A DNA stretch of 40,853 bases. Source: an uncultured Bacteroidales bacterium. Lineage in GTDB: Bacteria > Bacteroidota > Bacteroidia > Bacteroidales > Lentimicrobiaceae. Below the pieces are notes generated by a model. The model made no database searches. It was not told where the DNA came from and was given only the letters and a program-made list of their open reading frames with translations. The position numbers were made by a program, and so were the translations under genes. Location of the stretch: the NCBI GenBank assembly GCA_937894795.1, contig CALCQV010000112.1, forward strand, positions 1 to 40,853, in the 5' to 3' direction. Below are positions 35,950 through 40,853 of the stretch, in pieces. Within the stretch, counting starts at the first letter, position 1. Every line of letters starts with the position of its first letter.

Positions 35950-37197
35950 TTATTTCTCGTATGAGTGTTTCATAATGTTTTTAGCTAATGGTATGGAGAG
36001 CATTTGCAATACTGCTACTATTATAAGCGCATATCTCAGGGCAAATGTTTCCGAAACATACAGGGCAAGGAAAATAAATAATCCCAAGCCTATGACTCTG
36101 CCGGCATACAATCCAAATTCATGGTTCAATATATAAGCATATTGATTTCTGTTTTCACGCTTTGAAACCACATCTATCACTTTCATCATGATGGGATAGT
36201 AAGCGAGATCATGCAAAGGCTGGAAGAATACCTTGCAGAGTACAAATATCATTACACCAAACATCGACAGTTCAATTCCGTTGACAATTGTTCCTATGAG
36301 GAAAAGTGTAATGCCAACTCCAAATATCATGATGCGGTGTTTGGGTTTTGCGAAACGGCCTAACAGGTATATTAATATGGCTGTCAGTCCTCCGCTGATA
36401 CCCTGAATGAGCCCTAAGGACCCTTCCTGGCCAACGTATTTCATTATAAGCATTGCCGGGGCTGTAACCAGAAATCCCTGAACTAAACCTTTTAAGGCTG
36501 CCAATAATATCTGTTTATTCCAGAGCCTGTCAAATTTGAAATAGATGAAGTCTTTTTGTATTGGATTAATAAATTTACCTCGAGCCAGCGAGAAACAGGC
36601 AAGAATAGTGATTGCAAATACCAGAAGTGTAACAACCCTATATCCCTTGTAAACATCAAACACAATACCAAAAATGTGCATCCCGTCAATTGAAGCAAGT
36701 AAAGCGCCTATGGCCAGGGGTACAATAATGTTGGAGAGGGTGAAGAAAAATGACTCAAGGCCGAAGAAGTAATTACGGTTTTCATCTTCAGTGGTATTAA
36801 GGGCCATGAGGTAACGGTTGGTCCAGAAGAATCCTGAGGCAGCACCAATGAGTGTTCCTGAGATGATCAAACCTGCCAATGCTATACCTTGTACAAACAT
36901 CATACCCACCATTGAAAGGCCACTAAGCAAGATTCCGAAACTGTAAAGATGTGCTACCTTGAAGTGTTTAAGCAGGAATCCATTGGTTACGGAAGTAAGG
37001 ATTATACCCGTATACATGGCAACCTGAAAGATGGCAACATAGCTGGTATCAGCAAAGTAACGCATGATATATGCCGCCATGAATATCTCCACCACCGGCA
37101 GTACCAATGAATACAGCATATTGGTGATGAGAAGCACCTGCATATTGCGGGGCTTGGAAAGGAAGAACCGGTATTCAGCGACTAGTTTTTTAAACAT
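35950..37197 (-). CDS. MFS sugar transporter of the PUL
   Basis: A 415-residue integral membrane protein with about twelve hydrophobic segments in two halves and the intracellular loop LKHFKVAHLYSFG of the major facilitator superfamily. The loop FWTNRYLMALNTTEDENRNYFFGLESF is characteristic of the MFS carriers found beside glycoside phosphorylases in Bacteroidota. It probably carries a di- or short oligosaccharide from periplasm to cytoplasm, where the GH130 enzyme encoded 18 bases upstream can act on it. The substrate is inferred from that pairing. It overlaps nothing but is nearly contiguous with the next gene. Confidence 0.85.
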   Translation of the reverse strand: MFKKLVAEYRFFLSKPRNMQVLLITNMLYSLVLPVVEIFMAAYIMRYFADTSYVAIFQVAMYTGIILTSVTNGFLLKHFKVAHLYSFGILLSGLSMVGMMFVQGIALAGLIISGTLIGAASGFFWTNRYLMALNTTEDENRNYFFGLESFFFTLSNIIVPLAIGALLASIDGMHIFGIVFDVYKGYRVVTLLVFAITILACFSLARGKFINPIQKDFIYFKFDRLWNKQILLAALKGLVQGFLVTAPAMLIMKYVGQEGSLGLIQGISGGLTAILIYLLGRFAKPKHRIMIFGVGITLFLIGTIVNGIELSMFGVMIFVLCKVFFQPLHDLAYYPIMMKVIDVVSKRENRNQYAYILNHEFGLYAGRVIGLGLFIFLALYVSETFALRYALIIVAVLQMLSIPLAKNIMKHSYEK

Positions 37198-37215
37198 GGT
37201 CAGGTGTATTATATA

Positions 37216-38277
37216 TTATAAGAGTGTAGAAAGAATTTCAGAAATAGACAATTTGGCGCCGCATATTACTTCATCACTGGCACCATAGTACATATAGATA
37301 TCGTCGCCTTTTACGTAATGACCGTTGGTAAACACAACATTGCCAAAGAAACCGGTTTGTTCATAATCTTTTATTGGTTCCATAATTGGATCAATACTGC
37401 GGGCAAGCACTTTGGTCGGATCATTGATATCGAGCAACAGAGCACCCAAACAATAACGGTGTTCACTGTTTGCGCCGTGGTATATTTCGAGCCAGCCTTT
37501 ATCAGTATGTATTGGAGCACCACCGGCACCTACGCGGGCTGAGTCCCACATACCTTGCCGAACTGTGGCAATGCATTTGTGCTTGCCCCAGTGTATCAGG
37601 TCGGGTGATTGTGCTATCCAAATATAGTTGCCACCCAATTCAGGGCTGCTGGGGCGGTGCAATGCGTAATATTTACCATCTATTTTCTCATTGAAAATGG
37701 CACAATCCTTATTATGAGGTGGGAAGATCATACCTTCACGCTTGAAGTTCTTCCAGTCGTTGGTGCGTATCAGGCCAACCCCAACACCATACTCTGAGAC
37801 TTCAGTAAACGAAAGACAATATTCTGTGTCCATTGTTGCAACGCGACAATCTTCAATGCCGAAAGTCTCCAGTTCACCTTTGCCAAAAATGGGCGGGTAC
37901 CCTTCAGGTTCATAAAAGTTGATACCATCATCACTGCATACTAATCTTAAATAGGAGAGGGTGGTTAGATAATCCTTCTTCTTATAGTTGATAACACGCG
38001 GATCACTGGCATCAAGGTCAGGATCATTCTTATCAAAGCTAAGTACCTCAATTTCACCTTTGCTGTTATATACCGGGAAACTGATTTTGCCTTCTATCTG
38101 TTTCGGTCGTTCTGCAACGCGAAGCAATAACCATATTTTATTATTAAATTCAAATACACCGGGATTGAGCAGGCATACTATTTCCATACCCTTGATTCCG
38201 GGTTTCAAATCAGAAGGACGAAGTAGCGGGTTTGTAGGGAAGCGGTTCGCGATATCCATAATATTAGAATTTGTCAT
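37216..38277 (-). CDS. GH130 family beta-mannoside phosphorylase (or hydrolase)
   Basis: A 353-residue five-bladed beta-propeller enzyme without a signal peptide, so cytoplasmic. GH130 motifs are DASDPRV, GIEDCRV (with the general acid Asp), PPHNKDCAIF, RVGAGGAPIHTDKGW, IYHGAN and FGNVVFTNG. Family members phosphorolyse beta-1,4- or beta-1,2-mannosides to mannose-1-phosphate; some are hydrolases. GIEDCR has Cys where many members have Pro. The linkage cannot be assigned from motifs alone. It is the first gene after the tandem-repeat operator, and an internal Met (MDIANRF) six codons in is a possible start because the -7 box lies only four bases before the first ATG. Confidence 0.92.
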   Translation of the reverse strand: MTNSNIMDIANRFPTNPLLRPSDLKPGIKGMEIVCLLNPGVFEFNNKIWLLLRVAERPKQIEGKISFPVYNSKGEIEVLSFDKNDPDLDASDPRVINYKKKDYLTTLSYLRLVCSDDGINFYEPEGYPPIFGKGELETFGIEDCRVATMDTEYCLSFTEVSEYGVGVGLIRTNDWKNFKREGMIFPPHNKDCAIFNEKIDGKYYALHRPSSPELGGNYIWIAQSPDLIHWGKHKCIATVRQGMWDSARVGAGGAPIHTDKGWLEIYHGANSEHRYCLGALLLDINDPTKVLARSIDPIMEPIKDYEQTGFFGNVVFTNGHYVKGDDIYMYYGASDEVICGAKLSISEILSTLL

Positions 38278-38280
38278 TCA

Positions 38281-38288
38281 CAAATCTA
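38281..38288 (-). promoter_or_regulatory. Candidate -7 box of the PUL operon
   Basis: The minus strand reads TAGATTTG, a full match to TAnnTTTG. The expected -33 region coincides with the end of the proximal 21-bp repeat, the position expected for an activator-dependent promoter. The predicted transcript start is at or just inside the GH130 gene, giving a very short or absent leader. Confidence 0.5.
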
Positions 38289-38306
38289 ATCATGAACCCC
38301 CGAAAA

Positions 38307-38348
38307 CCTGTCCTGCCTGTTCCAAAAGTTGTCCGGCCTATTCCAAAA
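38307..38348 (-). promoter_or_regulatory. Tandem 21-bp direct repeats, candidate operator of the hybrid two-component regulator
   Basis: Two adjacent copies at 38328-38348 (distal) and 38307-38327 (proximal) match at 17 of 21 positions. The minus-strand consensus is TTTTGGAAYAGGCMGGACA. A third partial copy beginning TTTTCGGGG follows directly at 38306. The 21-bp period equals two helical turns, as expected for AraC-type HTH dimers that bind direct repeats. It lies between the regulator gene and the first PUL enzyme, immediately upstream of a TAGATTTG box. Confidence 0.7.
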
Positions 38349-38428
38349 TACACTGTATTTACGGCCATTTCAACAAGGTTCTGTCAAAATGGTTGAAATT
38401 GCACAAAACGGGGTGGATCATTAAACCA

Positions 38429-40853
38429 TTAGGCTTCCAACTTCATCTTCTGGCGAAATTCAGATGGTGAGCAGCCATATTCCTTATTGAAGAGATCATA
38501 AAAGTGCGCCCGGCTATTGAAGCCTGTTTGATCAATAATCTCACTTACTGTGAGTGAAGTAGACTGCAGCAAAATGGAGGCTTTTCTTACGCGTCGTTGA
38601 TTTATCAATCCATGGGGTGTAGTACCCAGTACTGATTTTGTTTTATTATAAAGTGACGACTTGCTGACAGCCAGTTTCTCGCAGAGTTTCTCTGATAAAA
38701 GTGACTCATCATCAATATTCTCATCAATATAATCAATCATCTTTCTGAAGAAAGGATCAGGTATCTCCTTTATGAGAGTGGTGGTATCATTATGGTTGGC
38801 AAATCCGGTCTTTATATTCTGTCTCTTGGTCAGGAGCTTTTCAATCCTTACTTTCAGGTGATCAGGGTGGAAAGGTTTGGGAATATATGAATCAGCTCCT
38901 GCCTGAAGTCCCTTGATCCGGTCCTCAATTTCTGATTTGGCAGTAAGTAATATCAATGGCAAATGACTGGTATCAAAATTATCCCTTAACTTGCTGCAGA
39001 GTTCAATTCCATCCAATTCAGGCATCATTATATCGGAGATGACCAGGTCAATTGACTGTTGTTCGAGTATATGTATAGCTTCCAATCCATTTTTAGCAAA
39101 GAAAAGATTGTAAAAAGGACGAAGCATGCCATTCAATAAATGAAGTATTTCAGGGTCGTCATCGGCAATAAGCAGCGTTGCCTTTTCAGCGGCAGGATCG
39201 TGTAGTACTTTAAAATCAATTTCAATGTCTTCATTTATCAATAGCAGCTCATCGTCATTATTGTCGCGAATGTCTATTGTGTTAGTCGTATTAACCTTGT
39301 GTACATTTGGAAACCTGCAGGTGAAGACAGTTCCTTTGCCCGGCTCGCTCTCAAAACTGATGGTACCCTTTAGGAGTTCTACAATTCCTTTGGTAACCGC
39401 TAAACCCAGCCCGGTGGAACGATAACCCGGGAAACTGCTACGCTTGTGGGCCGATGAAATGCCGAAAGGTTCAAATACCTTGCTTTTAAATTCCGGATTT
39501 ATGCCAATTCCATCGTCTTCAACAATTGTTATAAATTCATTATCAGAGTGATCAATGCGCACAGTTACATGCCCCCCCGGATTATTGTATTTTATGGCAT
39601 TTGATACCAGATTTGTAATAATACGCTGATATTTATCTGCATCAGTATTCACATAAACACCCTCACTGTTGCATTCTACTTTGCAGGTGATCTCACCTTT
39701 CTCTGCCAGCAGCTCGAGATCAGAAAGTACTTCACGTGCCAGTTCATCAGGACAGACACTACTTATATTGAGTGGCTCTTTACCCTTTTCAAGTTTCCTG
39801 AATTGAATAATTTCCAATACGAGTTTCTGTAACTTGATGCTATTATTGTAAACTTTGAGCAAGCGTGATTTTTTTCCCGTATCATCAGGTTCCTCGAGCA
39901 TCAGGTGAATGTGTGAGGTTATCAATGTTAGCGGTGTGCGAAACTCGTGCGCCACATTAGTGAAGAATTCAATCTTATAATTCTGAAGTTCCTTTTCCTT
40001 TTGTCGTGTCAATTCCTGGAGTTCAGCCTCTTTACGACGATTTTGACGTCGCAGATATGACCGGATATAGAGCAATGGGATACCAATAATCAATAGAATA
40101 TAGGTGGTAATTGCCCATTTTGTTGCCCAAATGGGAGGATTGATGGTAATCAGCACTTCTCTATATTGTTCTGACCATTTGCCGTTTTCATCACTCACCC
40201 TTAATTGTAGAATATATTCACCCGGATTCAGGTTGGTGAAATTAATGGCTTGGTCTTGTGGATTCGTGACCCATGTGTCGTCGAAATTTATTAATCTGTA
40301 AGATATCCTGTGGCGCTCTTTACCCCAGTATACCAATGGTGAAACCAGGAATGTAAATGAATTTTGGCTACTGTTAAGTTCAAGGCTTGTTTGAATATTC
40401 ATACGGTTGGCAAGTACGCCTTCATCTGAAATATCAACGGGCTGGTTTTTTATCAACAGTCCATTAATGCCTATAGGAGGGAAGTATGATGAGAACTTCA
40501 TCTCCCTCGTTTGAATCATATCAACCCCCATAGTACCACCAACGTACAATTTCCCGTTTTCATCGTCAAAGAAGGAAGCGCCATCACTGTATTCTACATT
40601 CACCAATCCGTCACTGGATGTGAAGTTTTTAATGATTCCATGAGGAACATCAATGAACGAAAGGCCCTGGTTGGTGCTAACCCATAGATTTCCTTCCTGT
40701 TTATCCATTTGAATGGCATGAATGGATGTATTGGCAAGTTCGTTCTGAATATCAAGGTCCTTCACTATCACATTCCCATTCTCACCCGGAATAAGCGAAT
40801 AGATGCCAGCGCTGGTACCGACCCATATTGTTCTCTTTTCATCAGTAAACAAT
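38429..40853 (-). CDS. Hybrid two-component system sensor/AraC-type regulator (5' end outside the window)
   Basis: 807 residues are visible; the frame is open at the right edge with no convincing start, so the N-terminal beta-propeller sensor is mostly missing. Numbered in the visible part: propeller remnants 1-130, a Y_Y_Y domain at about 170-240 (ISYRLINFDDTWV; LNPGEYILQLRVSDENGKW), a membrane helix 248-264, HisKA with His302 in FFTNVAHEFRTPLTLI, an HATPase domain 400-515 (IEDDGIG-like VEDDGIGINP; STGLGLAVTKGIVE), a receiver with Asp607 in ISDIMMPELDG, and an AraC HTH at 710-805 (LCEKLAVSKSSLYNK; IIDQTGFNSRAHFYDLFNKEYG). It senses a PUL oligosaccharide in the periplasm and activates the operon. 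Full members are about 1300-1400 residues. Confidence 0.95.
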   Translation of the reverse strand, partial: LFTDEKRTIWVGTSAGIYSLIPGENGNVIVKDLDIQNELANTSIHAIQMDKQEGNLWVSTNQGLSFIDVPHGIIKNFTSSDGLVNVEYSDGASFFDDENGKLYVGGTMGVDMIQTREMKFSSYFPPIGINGLLIKNQPVDISDEGVLANRMNIQTSLELNSSQNSFTFLVSPLVYWGKERHRISYRLINFDDTWVTNPQDQAINFTNLNPGEYILQLRVSDENGKWSEQYREVLITINPPIWATKWAITTYILLIIGIPLLYIRSYLRRQNRRKEAELQELTRQKEKELQNYKIEFFTNVAHEFRTPLTLITSHIHLMLEEPDDTGKKSRLLKVYNNSIKLQKLVLEIIQFRKLEKGKEPLNISSVCPDELAREVLSDLELLAEKGEITCKVECNSEGVYVNTDADKYQRIITNLVSNAIKYNNPGGHVTVRIDHSDNEFITIVEDDGIGINPEFKSKVFEPFGISSAHKRSSFPGYRSTGLGLAVTKGIVELLKGTISFESEPGKGTVFTCRFPNVHKVNTTNTIDIRDNNDDELLLINEDIEIDFKVLHDPAAEKATLLIADDDPEILHLLNGMLRPFYNLFFAKNGLEAIHILEQQSIDLVISDIMMPELDGIELCSKLRDNFDTSHLPLILLTAKSEIEDRIKGLQAGADSYIPKPFHPDHLKVRIEKLLTKRQNIKTGFANHNDTTTLIKEIPDPFFRKMIDYIDENIDDESLLSEKLCEKLAVSKSSLYNKTKSVLGTTPHGLINQRRVRKASILLQSTSLTVSEIIDQTGFNSRAHFYDLFNKEYGCSPSEFRQKMKLEA

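Noticed and set aside
37988..38470. 160-residue plus-strand ORF spanning the PUL promoter region
   Set aside because: It overlaps the GH130 and regulator genes in antisense and crosses the repeat operator; no recognisable domain and no leader of its own.
40852..40853. Possible start codon of the regulator at the window edge
   Set aside because: The first codon is TTG and the protein begins inside a beta-propeller; the gene must continue beyond the window.

Overview
The window reads as chromosomal DNA of a member of the Bacteroidota. The evidence is gliding/T9SS genes (gldD, gldE), a SusC/SusD pair, a hybrid two-component regulator with a C-terminal AraC-type HTH, a type IX secretion sorting domain, SSB ending DDLPF, AT-rich leaders without clear Shine-Dalgarno sequences, and several TAnnTTTG-type -7 boxes. 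The exact genus cannot be fixed; class Bacteroidia is the best guess. I saw no tRNA, rRNA, CRISPR array, insertion sequence or phage gene, and no gene-free stretch is longer than 300 bases. || Region 1 (1-11.5 kb) is housekeeping. gldE-gldD, ssb and mutY lie on the minus strand. Divergent from mutY are an HU-family gene, a 29-codon ORF for a very basic peptide, rng (RNase G) and trpS. In many relatives mutY-ssb-gldE-gldD are contiguous. Here they are split by about 4.6 kb holding butyrate kinase, free methionine-R-sulfoxide reductase, both subunits of a 3-oxoacid CoA-transferase and an HMG-CoA-lyase-like enzyme that lacks the usual catalytic cysteine. || Region 2 (11.5-20.7 kb, minus strand) holds corA, then a leucine/isovalerate (liu-type) operon transcribed in the order MCC beta, methylglutaconyl-CoA hydratase, MCC alpha (biotin), acyl-CoA dehydrogenase, canonical HMG-CoA lyase. 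This route ends in acetyl-CoA plus acetoacetate, and the CoA-transferase of region 1 could activate the acetoacetate. A metallo-beta-lactamase-fold hydrolase lies just upstream. || Region 3 (20.7 kb to the right edge, minus strand) is a polysaccharide utilization locus (PUL). In transcription order: hybrid two-component regulator (5' end outside the window), cytoplasmic GH130 phosphorylase, MFS transporter, a lipoprotein of unrecognised family, SusC, SusD, a surface LamG lipoprotein, a secreted GH13 alpha-glucosidase-like enzyme, a 1047-residue T9SS-secreted protein whose N-terminal half is homologous to the lipoprotein, and an 851-residue putative six-hairpin glycosidase. Two 21-bp tandem direct repeats next to a TAGATTTG box just before the GH130 gene look like the regulator's operator and the PUL promoter. 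The pairing of GH13 (alpha-glucosyl) with GH130 (beta-mannosyl) chemistry and three proteins of no family I recognise makes this PUL the best candidate for an undescribed glycan pathway.
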